Shown here in pieces: positions 1-10,662 of a stretch of DNA of 64,000 bases. Within the stretch, counting starts at the first letter, position 1. Every line of letters begins with the position of its first letter. Location of the stretch: positions 160,202 to 224,201 of the forward strand of contig NW_014577337.1 in the NCBI RefSeq assembly GCF_000485595.1. The letters run 5' to 3'. This DNA comes from Priapulus caudatus. Its lineage: Eukaryota > Priapulida > Priapulimorpha > Priapulimorphida > Priapulidae. A model generated the notes under the pieces. That model made no database searches, was not told where the DNA came from, and was given only the letters and a program-made list of their open reading frames with translations. A program made the position numbers and the translations under genes.

Positions 1-120
1 GTGAAAACCGTTTGTTCGGTCTTAAAAAAGACAAAAAACAACAAAGAAAGGTAAACATTTGCCTACAATAGGGGCGCTGTTTGTATTTCGTGCGATTTGT
101 ATGGGTTTGTCTATATTCAG

Positions 121-544
121 GGGGTTATGCTATCCCCGGGCGTGGAGGGAGGTAGACCGCAAGCGTCGGCAGCACTAGTTGTTATGAAATAGTGTTAGGA
201 TTAGGGTTAGGGCCAGGATTTTAGGGTTAAGGTTAGGTTAGGGTAGGCGTTATGGGTTAGGATTTAGGTTAGGGTTAGGATTAGGTTAGGGTTAGGGTAG
301 GGTAAGGGTTAGGTTAGGAGTTAGCGGATTAGGGGCTTAGGGTTAGGGTTTTTGCCATCATGATATCTGTCCCCCCACATCACCATATTAATTTTTGTGG
401 ATAACACTGCCTATATATAGGCGCGAGCACATATCATTTTGGTGTGAAGGTTAGTGTTGGCGGTGTTCGGACGTGAGGTTAACGTTCGAAGTCATCGTCA
501 ACGTTATCACGTGACCTCCTCCACGCCCGGGAGATAGCACACCC
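121..544. mobile_element. MITE-like element with telomeric core
   Basis: About 30-bp imperfect terminal inverted repeats (122-153 and 514-544, sharing CCACGCCCGGG) flank a core of TTAGGG-like repeats. The 8-bp direct repeat ATATTCAG stands at both borders (113-120 and 545-552) and fits a target-site duplication. The target is the left end of the foldback element at 109-937, whose right end shows the uninterrupted sequence. An 8-bp duplication is typical of hAT-type transposition, but no family was identified. Confidence 0.7.
195..350 (+). repeat. Degenerate interstitial telomeric repeat
   Basis: About 155 bp of TTAGGG units with many variants (TTAGGA, TTAAGG, GTAGGG). TTAGGG is the usual metazoan telomere repeat outside most arthropods and nematodes. 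The array is internal to a TIR-bounded element, so it is not a chromosome end. Confidence 0.85.
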
Positions 545-999
545 ATATTCAGGCCGGCTACGCGGAGATATACGGTACGCATATATTTGCTAATATATTG
601 ACTAATCGCGCGTCAATAAACTCAATATTCACAGAGAGTTAGCTAAGACATGTGTCTATAGGTATCTAGAATATATTATGCAAATGATCTCCGTACGCGG
701 CTTGAATTCATATACTCTCTGTGAAAATTGAGTTATTGACGCACGATTAGTCAATATAGCAAATATATGCCGCGCGAAGTGAATTACAGATGATTAAATT
801 TCTAAATTCTAGATACCTATAGACACATGTCTTAGCTATACTCTCTTGTGAATTTGAGTTTATTGACGCCACAGATTAGTCAATATATTAGCAAATATAT
901 GCGTACCGTAATCTCCGTACCGCCTGAATATAGACACTCCCGTTTGTATTCGTTCGTTTCAACAGGTTTCAATTTCGTGTTGTTCTGTCTATCTGTGTT

Positions 1000-1615
1000 C
1001 TAATTCTGTGTCGATCTGTGTGTCTGAGATTTGTGTAAGCCCACATATGTAAGTAGATAATAAACCATGTAATAATGAAGTTAATGGAAAAAGACCCATA
1101 TGGATGACAAGTTGAATTTCATCAGCGCAGATTTTTTTTTTGGAAGTCTGCAATGCTGTACGGTGTCGTAAAACACCGATCTGTACAAGCGGTCCGAATG
1201 ACAAGCACGTAATATTACGTCGTCAGCACAGAGTGCAAAACATGCGTAGAAATAAGCGATCACTACCACGCAATCTGTTCCTGTTGTACTGTGTCTGTGT
1301 GTCTGAGATTTGTGTAAGCCCCATAATGTAAGTAGAAATAACCTGTAATAATGAAGTTAAATATTCAGTAGCTATTTGGCCATAGTTTTCCATATGAGAT
1401 GTACAAGTTGAATTCATCAGTGGCAGATTTTTTTTGGAAGTCTGCAATGCTGTACAGTGTACGGGTGCCGTGGACACCGATCTGTCACAAGCGGTCGCAT
1501 CACAACACGTAATATTGACGCTCGTCCGCACAGAGTGCAAACATGCGTAGAAATTAGCGATCACAAACACGCAATATACCGGTCCGCACACAGTGGAAAC
1601 ATGCGAAGCATCGTA
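1000..1615 (+). repeat. Tandem repeat, unit about 290 bp
   Basis: Two consecutive diverged copies (starting near 1018 and 1298) share the order GTGTCTGAGATTTGTG, TAATAATGAAGTTAA, a T-rich run followed by GGAAGTCTGCAATGCTG, CACGTAATATT, and CAGAGTGCAAA plus ATGCGTAGAAAT. A third partial copy ends at about 1615. ORFs on both strands here are short and not conserved between copies. I recognise no family. Confidence 0.7.
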
Positions 1616-1944
1616 ATTATTACGTTTACGTTATACCCATTTACATCTATCTATATTCTAACTTTGGAGTCCGTATCATCAACGCACTGAACCAGTACAT
1701 AGCATACAATAAAACGTTCTCTGTTGTGTGTGTGATTTCACTGTGTACTTGCCAAACAAATGGTAATGTGTTACGTGTAAGCATGATTGCACATGTATTT
1801 TGTATTGACATCTCGACCATAAAAAACAAACATGTGCAACACTAACTCTCCATATAACACCTTACACATAACACTACTGCACTTCATGTAACACATGCCA
1901 TCACAGTCACTAAGCCCGCGCGTAGCGGCGGGTTTCAGCCTAGT
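1616..1944. other. No recognisable feature
   Basis: AT-rich sequence without an ORF or repeat that I can name. Confidence 0.5.
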
Positions 1945-2169
1945 CTTATAAAAGAAGTAGATAGAGAGATAGAGATGTATAAGAATGGTAGATAGAGAGA
2001 TATAGAGATGTATAGAGAGCTAGAGAGAGAGAGATAGAGATGTATAAGAACGATAGATAGAGAGATATGGATATATATATATATATATATATAAGAGATG
2101 TAGTTATAGAGATATATAAGAAGGGTAGATAGAGATATAGAGATACATAAGAGGCGTGTATAGACAGAT

Positions 2170-2207
<38 letters not shown>

Positions 2208-2345
2208 AGAGAAGTAGATAGAGAGATAGAGATGTATAAGAATGGTTGATCGAGAGATATAGAGATGTACAAGAATTGTAGATATAGAGATAGAGCGATA
2301 TATAAGAGGAATATATAGAGATATATAAGAGGGAAAGATAGAGAG
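1945..2345 (+). repeat. AGAT/TATA minisatellite
   Basis: Purine-rich satellite built from AGATAGAGAGATAGAGATGTATAAG-like units of about 40 bp with irregular spacing, containing pure TA microsatellite blocks at about 2068-2092 and 2170-2206. Long ORFs on the minus strand (Tyr/Ile/Ser-rich) are only translations of the repeat. Confidence 0.85.
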
Positions 2346-2721
2346 CATAGTAAAATAATAAGTTGACCTAATAAATGTACAGAGAAAATCCTAAACTAAA
2401 TGTGAAAAATAATGGAGCAAAATTATCCGTGCTTCTATCATATATGAAGTGAATTATTGTTATGAGCGTTCCGTTTAAAAACGCCTTTTTAGTCAGGTCC
2501 CTTAGCTTCATGATCGTTAAATAGCTGACAAAAGCATCAAACTTGGCACAGTTGTAGCCTATGGCAGTACTATAAATATTAGAGAGGGTGCCCAATGTAG
2601 ATATTCATTAGAAGTGAATTACAGATGATTAAATGTTCGAACCGCGCCCGCTTGTACTGGCGCATTGTATACAACTGTTAACCGCCTACGCTATTGCGCT
2701 ATAGGCGGCATGAAAGTGTAT
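2346..2721. other. No recognisable feature
   Basis: Non-repetitive sequence with only short ORFs. A short match to the 770-800 region (AGTGAATTACAGATGATTAAAT) at about 2612-2634 suggests a fragment of the 5' foldback family. Confidence 0.4.
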
Positions 2722-3365
2722 TAACTCTCATATCTCGCGAACGAATTGAGCTACATTTCTAGAAATCTAGATACATATAAACACATGTCTTAGCTATAAT
2801 CCCCGCAAATTTTGAGTTTATTGAATCACGAATAGTTTAATTAATTACCAAAAATATACGCACGGTATCGCTCATAGGCTAATATATACGCGCGGCTATG
2901 GCCCGTAGGATTGTGTACTAACTCTAATAGCTCGCGAAGGATTTGAGCTACACTTCGAAAATTCTAGATACCTATAAACACATCTCTTAGCTATGGTCTC
3001 TGTAAAGTTTGAGTTTATTGAAGCACGAATAGTTTAATTACCAAAAATATACGCACGGTATCGTCATAGGATAATATATCCGCGCGGCTATGGCCCGTAG
3101 GATAGTGTACTAACTCTAATATCTCGCGAAGGATTTGAGTTACATTTCTAAAATTCTAGATACCTATAAACACATCTCTTAGCTATGGTCTCTGTAAATT
3201 TTGAGTTTATTGAAGCACGAATAGTTTAATTAATTACCAAAAATATACGCACGGTATCGTCATAGGATAATATATACGCGCGGCTATGGCCCGTAGGATA
3301 GTGTACTAACTCTAATATCTCGCGAACGATTTGAGTTACATTTTCTAAAATTCTAGATACATATA
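2722..3365 (+). repeat. Tandem satellite, unit about 195 bp
   Basis: Units begin with TAACTCTAATATCTCGCG at about 2722, 2919, 3111 and 3306. Each runs through ATTCTAGATACC, TTGAGTTTATTGA, CACGAATAGTTTAATTA, CGCACGGTATCG and GCGCGGCTATGGCCC. The fourth unit is broken by the 3366-4562 insertion and resumes at 4563. The unit resembles the arms of the 109-937 element. Confidence 0.85.
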
Positions 3366-4562
3366 TAGTGGGTCGTGGCCAGATGGGCCATTGGGTCAGA
3401 TGGGCCATTGGGTCAGATGGGCCATTGGGTCAGATGGGACACCATCCCTGTAACATGCTGCCATCTATTATCAACAGGGGAAACTATATCCGCAATAAAC
3501 TGTGTTTGGTATAGGCGTCTGTACACAAAATCTAAGAAAAATTCTTTGCAGTTTCAAGGTGACAGTGTCGCATGGATTGTTTTTGGGGTAAGAATTTTGA
3601 TGCTTTTTTCCCCATTAGTACGTTTCTAAAGTTCAGAGAGGCAAATGTTTACTTTTAGCAGTTCAATAAAGGTTTCAGGCGCCATATTATAACAACATAT
3701 AATGATACTAACATTTTAAAAGAGGTTAAGAATGAAATCATTGTCTTTTGCCAAAATCACAGCAAATTGAAAAAGCATGGTGGCCTGTGATGACTGTGAT
3801 TTGGGATTATGGGGTAGGCCAAGGAAATTTGTGATTACGAATTGATAGTAAACCGAAAGTAAATACAACTGTGTAAATAATATAAAAAAGAACACTAAGT
3901 CTTAATATGGATTCAAATAAATTTCGAGAAAATTAATTTTTTAAATTAAAATTTACAATTAAACATTAGTACTTTGATGTAATTGTGCAATACAATGGCC
4001 CATCTGCCCCGCACTTGACTCCCCCCAATTTTGATGTATATTATTATTTTTTTTAAAATTTTTTTTTAGTATGTTCATTGCTCTGTTGTGTTTTTGTTTA
4101 TGGTTTAATAACATTGTTCTGTTATTGTCTATTGTTTAATTAAATTTCTGTCTAAGAATAAAAGTGTTTCTACACATTTTCGTAGTGTCCCAAGGGTGCG
4201 GGTCAGATGGTCCATGGATGTGGGGTCAGATGGGCTATACAGAATACTATAATGCGGGTCAGATGTGCCAGGCTGTAAACAAAAAAATAATCACAACAGG
4301 TCCATAAAAATTGTATTTTGGACCTGTTTTACCCCCAAATAAGTACATCCAGTTTTTTTTTTAAAAATCCATTTGTGGCCCATCTGCCCCATGGGGTGGG
4401 GTCATAGCCAGAAAAATTATTGAGCAATATCAAATAATTTGCTAGAATTTATTGGCAAGAAACCATGCTATAAGTTAACCATATAATGTTTATAGATATA
4501 TATTTAATGCAAATAATATTGGCAAATATGTGCTAAGGGGGCCATCTGGCCCCGACCCACTA
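3366..4562. mobile_element. Non-autonomous DNA transposon with TA duplication
   Basis: About 1.2 kb bounded by inverted repeats of about 24 bp (TAGTGGGTCGTGGCCAGATG at the left; the right end reads back as TAGTGGGTCGGGGCCAGATG). It splits a satellite unit. Intact units read GATACATATAAACAC and the broken one reads GATACATA-TA-[element]-TA-AACAC, so the target duplication is TA, as in Tc1/mariner/pogo-type elements. The GGGTCAGATGGGCC motif recurs inside both ends. The only ORF (3375-3629, 84 codons) mostly translates these sub-repeats, so no transposase is visible. Confidence 0.8.
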
Positions 4563-4683
4563 TAAACACATGTTTTAGCTATGGTCTCTGTAAATTTTGA
4601 GTTTATTAAAGCACTAATAGTTTAATTAATTACCAAAAATATACGCACGGTATCGCGCATAGGCTAATATATACGCGCGGCTG
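4563..4683 (+). repeat. Continuation of interrupted 195-bp satellite unit
   Basis: The remaining part of the fourth satellite unit, in register with the part ending at 3365. It contains TTAGCTATGGTCTCTG and CGCACGGTATCG and ends at ACGCGCGGCTG. Confidence 0.85.
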
Positions 4684-5525
4684 TTTGAGACTTTTGTCAC
4701 TCCTGTAACGATTTGGTCCATATTTTGCACTAAGGGCCCTGACTATTTCTGACTCTGCAAAAGAATGCAACTAATAACACTGACAGGTACCCGTCCAACG
4801 CCTGGAGTAAAGAGCGTTCTCTCGAAAAAAATGCTGTGATCAGAGATCAGGGCTTTAAATGTACGCAGATGTCAGTCAGTTGTTACCTGGTGCATTGGAT
4901 ATTTACATGCTATATCTGAGAAGAGGAGTGTACTCGGGATCTCCATTCACGGTTCATAACGTGGTCTGATAACAAACATAGCATTTACAAATTGCTGGAT
5001 TTGCCCCGGTGATATACACTAGAGTTATATCACACTTAGAGGTATTACACGCAGCATATTTTAACTATATTCGCAGATCTTCTAAGAAACAACGAAATAC
5101 AAGTAAAAATATGCATTTCGTCACATACTGTGTAATCTTTTCACCTGTACACAAATGCGAACATTTTAATATCAATTTTAAATGGAACCTTTGTTTTACA
5201 GAGCTCCACTACTGACACAAGCTGCATTACGGTCAGAACGTAGGAGAAGAAGACGTAGAGGTAGAAGCATGCATCCCGCAATAGCGTAGTATCATAGACG
5301 GGATCATTCATTAGTAAGGCAGCATCGACGATTCGACATACTAGCAATTCAAAAAACAGCAGAGCTACGTTTGCAGCTGAAACATTTCATTTTTGTGTTT
5401 GTATATTAAACGCACGTTGTCAAATGTTATATGTAACTAACAGTTGTATATAGTAGTAGCAGAAGCGAGCCTAGACAAAAGCGGCTCTATTATACTAGCA
5501 AGTTAACTACTAGGAAGATTTGCGC
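4684..5525. other. No recognisable feature
   Basis: Unique-looking sequence with ORFs of at most 68 codons and no recognisable protein similarity or strong repeat. Confidence 0.5.
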
Positions 5526-6411
5526 GTCTATGTATGTGTGTGTGCGCGTGTGTGCGTGCGTGTGGGCATTATGTGCATGAGCGTTTGTGTGCGCTTGTGT
5601 GTTTAATGTGTGTGTGTGTGTGTGTGCGTGTGCGTGCGCGCGTGCGTGTGGGCATGTGTGCATAAACGTATGTGTGCGCTTGTGTGTTTAATGTGTGCGG
5701 GTGACGTGTGTGTGCGTGTGCGTGCGCGTGCGCGCGTGCGTGTCTGTGAGCGAGTGCGTCTGTGCACACGCGAGTGTGTGCGTGTGTGCGTGCACGCGTG
5801 CGTGTGGGCATTATGTGCATGAGCGTTTGTGTGTGCTTGTGTGTTTAATGTGTGCGGGTGACGTGTGTGTGCGTGTGCATGCGCGTGTGCGTGTCGCCAT
5901 GTGTGCATAAACGTATGGGTGCTCTTGTGTGTTTAATGTGTGCGGCTGACGTGTGTGTGCGTGTGCGTGCGCGCGTGCGTGTCTGTGAGCGAGTGCGTCT
6001 GTGCACACGCGAGTGTGTGCGTGTGCGTGTGGGCATGTGTGCGCTTGTGTTTAATGTGTGCGGGTGACGTGCGTGTGCGTGTCTGTGCGCGCGAGTGTGT
6101 GCGTGTGTGCGTGCACGCGTGCGTGTGGGCATGTGTGCATAAACGTATGTGTGCGCTTGTGCGTTTAATGTGTGCGGATGACATGTGTGTGTGTGCGTGC
6201 GTGCGTGCGCGTGCGTGCGTGTGCGTGTGCGTGTGCGTTTGCTTGTGTGAGCGAGTGTGTTGCGCGTGCGTCTGTGCGTGAGCGTATGCGTGCGCTTGTG
6301 CGTTTAATGTGTGCCGGTGACATGTGCGTGCACGTGTATGTGTGCGTGCGTCTGTGCGATTGCGCTCGTGGGGTCTGTGGTTCTGTGAATGTAGTCGCGC
6401 GCGGGTGTGTG
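5526..6411 (+). repeat. GTGCGTG minisatellite with higher-order units
   Basis: About 890 bp of alternating purine-pyrimidine sequence (GTGTGCGTGCGTG). A higher-order unit containing GCGCTTGTGTGTTTAATGTG, then GGGTGACGTG, recurs about seven times (near 5589, 5676, 5836, 5922, 6041, 6152 and 6294). Other blocks (CATAAACGTATG, GAGCGAGTGCGTCTGTGC) recur within it. Long His/Thr/Arg-rich ORFs (up to 192 codons on the minus strand) are repeat translations, not genes. Such sequence is prone to Z-DNA. Confidence 0.9.
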
Positions 6412-7235
6412 AAAAGAGATTATTGATACAATTACTGTCTTCTATTAACAAGTAATATAATATCAATTGTCCGAATTTTCTGTTTGGTGAAGAACTGGTG
6501 ACACGCGACAATCTAGAATAGTTTGTTATTTTCCGGTAGATTCCGCGGGGATGTCATATGTAAATAAATTATGCTGTTGTGTTTCTCGTTTTCCCATTGA
6601 TTTTATAATAATCGATGCCCATCTTAGCCATTACCGGGTACTTTGTCCATAAGGAGCTATAATATATATACTAAAACGCTATGTATTCGTGAAAAATACC
6701 CGCTTTTCAAGCTGTGGTAAAAAAGTAATGATATACGATTTTGGTGACCCGAAATTATCATATTAGTTGTGGGTTTATTCTACCGTTTAATCACAGAAAG
6801 AATGCCATGTACAGTTTATTTTCACACCATTTAAATGAACCCGTTTCTATGTTCATATTTAATCCCAAATATATATTGCAGTGTATTAACGCAAAACTAT
6901 CCTTAAAGCATATAAACAAGTAACGTGTTTTAGTCTTCAAAATTTATTTTGTCATTTATTTTGTCATTTTTTGCGGATTGGGACACAGAAAGCGGGCACC
7001 AAATATTATATAATATATCTTTTATATTATATAGCGTCGAGCGAATGTATATATTTAACTTAGTAACTTTATAGATATAACACGGTTCAGTGTATCGCAA
7101 ATTATTTGCGCAGAGAGAACTGAATGGGAATTTCGATTTCGTTTATAAATACAAAACTTCGCCTTAAAAGGTGTACGGCAAGATTCCTTGTTTAGTTTTT
7201 CTTCTTTTTATAAAACGAAAACATAACATACACAT
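6412..7235. other. No recognisable feature
   Basis: AT-rich sequence with ORFs no longer than 60 codons. I see no domain or strong repeat. Confidence 0.5.
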
Positions 7236-7500
7236 ACGATCTGAACAAAATACGAAATGGAAGTTTGGGTGTGTGCGTAGCGTGTTGGACTGCTAGTCAG
7301 CAGTCTGGGGTTCTAATCTTGCCAATTACCATAGTAAAATATTTTCTAACTGCTGTGAAGCTAAATATAACACACACATCCGAGCTGAACATATAAGCAA
7401 TGGTAAGTTTGGGTCCGTCCGTAGCGTAACGGGCTTGTATTCAATAATCCTGGGTTCAAATCCAGGCAATTATCAAAGTCAAATATTTCCAAACTGTCGT
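7236..7500 (+). repeat. tRNA-derived tandem repeat (two copies)
   Basis: Two tandem copies about 137 bp apart each contain a tRNA-like segment (about 7269-7330 and 7411-7472). The second has an A-box-like TAGCGTAACGGG at 7422-7433 and a B-box-like GGTTCAAATCC at 7453-7463 with a T-arm stem on either side. The first has the degenerate B box GGTTCTAATCT and a strong anticodon-arm-like hairpin. Both are preceded by AAGTTTGGGT and followed by CAATTA(C/T)CA. The D arm and acceptor stem are poor. A tRNA-derived SINE fragment or duplicated tRNA pseudogene fits better than a working tRNA gene. Confidence 0.5.
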
Positions 7501-7514
7501 TGGAAGAAATGTAA

Positions 7515-7800
7515 ACATACTTTGACCTTGCCCTTGGCAAGGATCCTCACCTGATAATGTAAATATTTTGAAAGTGGTGAAGGCCATGGCCTTGAGCTCA
7601 AGGCTATGGCCTTGGCCTACTTATTTAAAACTTTTAAAACTTAAAAAAGTGGGTCAAGGCCATGGCCTTGAGCTCAAGGCCATGACCTACTTATGAAAAA
7701 CGTTTAACAATTAAAAAGTAGGTCAAGGCCATTACCTTGAGCTCAAGGCCATGGCATTCACGAGGTCTTGGTCAAGGTCAGTGTTAATGTCAACACCGCC
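7515..7800. repeat. Palindromic minisatellite, unit about 72 bp
   Basis: Three units (starting 7580, 7655 and 7724) carry the block AAGGCCATGGCCTTGAGCTC, a run of self-complementary sites, separated by AT-rich spacers with AAAACTTTTAAAA-like sequence. Flanks contain TGACCTTG and TCAAGGTCA. No ORF. Confidence 0.8.
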
Positions 7801-8033
7801 AGACAACAACAATGAGTCATCAACAAGGGCGAGGTACATTCACCACCGCACCGCAAACTTCTCAACAGTGTATGTTACAATTTCTTTGATGATTTTTCAG
7901 AAAAGTATTGTTGATAGCCTTTGAATAATTAACACCATATAAAGAGAAGCCGCGGGCGTTTCATTTGGAGTATATTTATTTGAAAGCATTTCAATCGTGA
8001 ACGCACATGCATGGGATTACAAACAGGGTGTTA
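7801..8033. other. No recognisable feature
   Basis: Unique sequence between two minisatellites; no ORF of note. Confidence 0.4.
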
Positions 8034-8269
8034 CTTGCTCTAGTTATAGAGCTAGTTGTTCTAGTTCCAGAGCTAGTTGCTCTAGTTCTAGTGCTATTTG
8101 TTCTAGTTCCAGAGCTAGTTGTTCTAGTTCTATAGCTAGTTGCTCTAGTTCTATTGCTAGTTGTTCTAGTGCTACTTGTTCTAGTTCTAGAACTAGTTGC
8201 TATGGTTCTATAGCCAGTTGTTCTAGTTCTAGTGCTAGTTGTTCTAGTTCTAGTGCTAGTTGTTCTGAC
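8034..8269 (+). repeat. 21-bp CTAG-rich minisatellite
   Basis: About eleven copies of a 21-bp unit GTTCTAGTTCTAGTGCTAGT-like, dense in the tetranucleotide CTAG. One frame stays open through it (7997-8287) and would encode the heptad S-C-S-S-S-x-A, but it begins with GTG and has no in-frame ATG, so coding is unlikely. Confidence 0.85.
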
Positions 8270-8840
8270 AACGGGCCGCAGGCGTAGACATAAAACGCGA
8301 GACCACAGTCATGCTCATACATATGGGACTGAACTTACAATAAAAGATTAGTATAAAATACAACAAATTTTTCTAAAAACACGTGGAATATCAGTATAAA
8401 GTACTGTAACCGTCGGTTACGATGGTTTGTCTTGGAAGTCACCCGAGACGAATCGGCGTGCGTATATCATGCTCCCTCTACCTCGATCCTCCGCTCCTGC
8501 TTCTCTTCTGCGGCATGCCTCTACCAAGGTGTAGGAGAGATTCTCGCACTACGTCAAGAGAAAGATTTTTCATATAAATAACTATGAGGGAAAATATTAC
8601 ATCGATTAATGACATAATAAGTGGAATGATTTTCAAATTAATCAAACATGTAAGCTTAAGAGCAACGTTTACAAAACGTGAAATAAAATAAAAAGTGAGT
8701 TTTTACTTAATTAGGCTTGCATAGCTGAGGCAATTCTCGGCTGTCCTTATAACATTACAGTAACCAGCATAGAAAAATTTGAATAATTAAAAAAAACTCG
8801 ATATCTCGATATATGTTAATATATAATCAATGATACGTCA
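8270..8840. other. No recognisable feature
   Basis: Unique-looking sequence. A GC-richer stretch at 8405-8560 could be exonic, but no open frame or domain supports this. Confidence 0.4.
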
Positions 8841-9260
8841 ATTATATCCAATTTCAGGGAGTTTTGTGATACGGAAACTAGTAAATAAATAAATAGGGGC
8901 CTACCTTTGTTCTTAGCAGTTCCGGCCTTTAATCGGAGTGGTGGGCCGTCAGCGATTCTACATGGAAATGTCAATATCAAGTCTACTGTATAAATAAACA
9001 CATCTGTATTAGTATATTATCACTAAGATTAATAACTCTAGATATAAATTATTATATACTCAATATTTTAATTATCAATAATTAATATATATAGTATGAT
9101 ATATATCATATTAATTCATATACAATAATACATAATTAATCCATTATATCCAATTTCAGGGTGTTATGTGATGCGGAAACTAGTAAATGAACAAATACCT
9201 TTACTCTTAGCCGTTTCTTTAATCGGAGAGCTGTCGTCTGAGGCATTGTGAGTCATCAAT
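8841..9260 (+). repeat. Diverged direct duplication (pair 1)
   Basis: 8841-8965 and 9145-9250 are diverged copies sharing TTATATCCAATTTCAGGG, CGGAAACTAGTAAAT and CTTTAATCGGAG. The first block resembles a splice acceptor, but no open frame follows it. Confidence 0.7.
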
Positions 9261-9400
9261 CATTTACCTGATGAGAGTATATAAACATCATTTATGTATT
9301 AATTGATTTATTTATACTGGTAATGTTGGAGTCTGCTGTCCTGGCGTAAACTAATGCACATATGAAGTAACTAGGATATTTAATAATTCTAATGTAAAAT

Positions 9401-10045
9401 TAAAACAATGAAATTTTGATAAAACAATAACATTCACATGCATCATTTACCTTATTGCTACTATTAATACTTACACATCATTCAGCCAACAAATGCGGCG
9501 AGGCGCAACCGAAATGACCTGAAATATAAAATCACAGAAAACGTTGTCAGGTTATGGCTGCTCGAGAAATATCATGTCAGATTCAACACACACGAATTCA
9601 CAGCTTCAGCAGCCACTTGACCAAAATTTTTCTTTATTATAAACATCACATCCACATGTAGCCTAGCATCCAGTGAAAATAACACACACGCACGCATGCA
9701 AATACTAAATACTAACAGTAACCAGCATGGAAAATGCGGATAACTAAATTTACCATATTCAGTCTTTATTATTNNNNNNNNNNNNNNNNNNNNNNNNNNN
9801 NNNNNNNNNNNTTAAAACAATGAAATTTTGATAAAACATTCGCATGCATCATTTACCTTATTGCTACTACTGTATTACTACTTACACATCATTCGGTACA
9901 CAAATGCGGTGTGTGCGCAACCGGAATAACCTGAAATATAAAATCATAGAAAACGTCAGATTATGGCTGCTCGAGAAATACCATGTCACACACGAATTCA
10001 GAGCTTCACCAGCCACGTGACCAAAATGGCTTCTTTACTACATTT
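9401..10045 (+). repeat. Direct duplication flanking the gap (pair 2)
   Basis: 9401-9640 and 9812-10045 are copies sharing TTAAAACAATGAAATTTTG, GCATCATTTACCTTATTGC, ACCTGAAATATAAAATCA and TTATGGCTGCTCGAGAAATA. The second copy starts at the last base of the run of Ns. Either a real tandem duplication or two alleles joined across a gap. Confidence 0.8.
9774..9811. other. Assembly gap (38 N)
   Basis: A run of 38 undetermined bases. The flanks are copies of one another, so the true gap length and copy number are uncertain. Confidence 0.99.
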
Positions 10046-10652
10046 AATACACATCACATCCGTATGTATATATAGCCTATCCAGTAAAAATAACGCGCAC
10101 GCACGCACGCTGTCTGATACGCGCACAATATACTTACAACAAAATAACACATTTACGTTGACGTGTAAACGACGACGACCGTCATTTATAACCAAACCTA
10201 ATTATCCATTAATTAACAAAAATAGAACAGAGCGTGCATGCTTATGGCAGCGAATTGTGCACGTGACACCGTATTTCAAATATCGTACGTTGCATGTGCT
10301 AATCAAACATTCATTATTATATAAGTAAACTTACCTACAAACGTAACGCGAAGGACGATGTATTGTCACCTATATGCGTAGAAGTAAAAACCAATGTTAA
10401 AATCAACGTTAACAACAATAATGAAGATTGCTCTAAAGATGTTTACTCCAGAACAAAGTATACAAGAGTTCACTCTGTGTTACCACCATAAAACTTCATG
10501 CGGTATATCGTAATTTTTACTAGCGATCGATGGGTAGCTTGTTAGCGCATGTTCTCATTGTCGCCAATGCACGGTCATTAAACCAACAACGAAATATATA
10601 CGCTATATCAGAACGCGTTTGGGTGAATGCTTGCTCTGACAACGCCCGAACC
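10046..10652. other. No recognisable gene
   Basis: Unique-looking sequence. An ORF of 121 codons (9963-10328, plus) overlaps the duplicated segment, has no recognisable domain and is not preserved in the other copy, so I do not call it a gene. Confidence 0.4.
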
Positions 10653-10662
10653 CGTTAGTGTG

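Larger units (their letters stand above)
109..937. repeat. Near-palindromic foldback element
   Basis: The left arm (about 545-672, with its outermost bases at 109-120) is the reverse complement of the right arm (806-937). Both ends carry the motif CTATATTCAGG and both arms contain the block with ATTCTAGATACC. The centre (673-805) holds a further partial copy of the arm. The left end is split by the element at 121-544. The arms are related to the roughly 195-bp tandem units at 2722-3365. No ORF is present. This is probably a non-autonomous foldback or MITE-like element. Confidence 0.75.

Noticed and set aside
195-350. Chromosome end (telomere)
   Set aside because: The array is short, degenerate, interior, and lies between TIRs with a target duplication.
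1935-2348. 137-codon Tyr/Ile/Ser-rich minus-strand ORF
   Set aside because: Satellite translation (TA and AGAT units).
5569-6511. Several long overlapping ORFs on both strands (up to 192 codons)
   Set aside because: They translate the GTGCGTG minisatellite; all six frames stay open because the repeat lacks stop codons. Composition is only His/Thr/Arg/Ala or Val/Cys/Arg.
7411-7472. Functional tRNA gene
   Set aside because: A and B boxes are present but the acceptor and D stems do not pair convincingly and the segment is part of a tandem repeat.
1000-8270. CRISPR array
   Set aside because: The tandem repeats have no unique spacers of constant length, no cas genes are present, and the window is eukaryotic.
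7997-8287. Ser/Cys heptad-repeat protein
   Set aside because: It starts at GTG with no in-frame ATG and consists of a 21-bp minisatellite; listed as a repeat.
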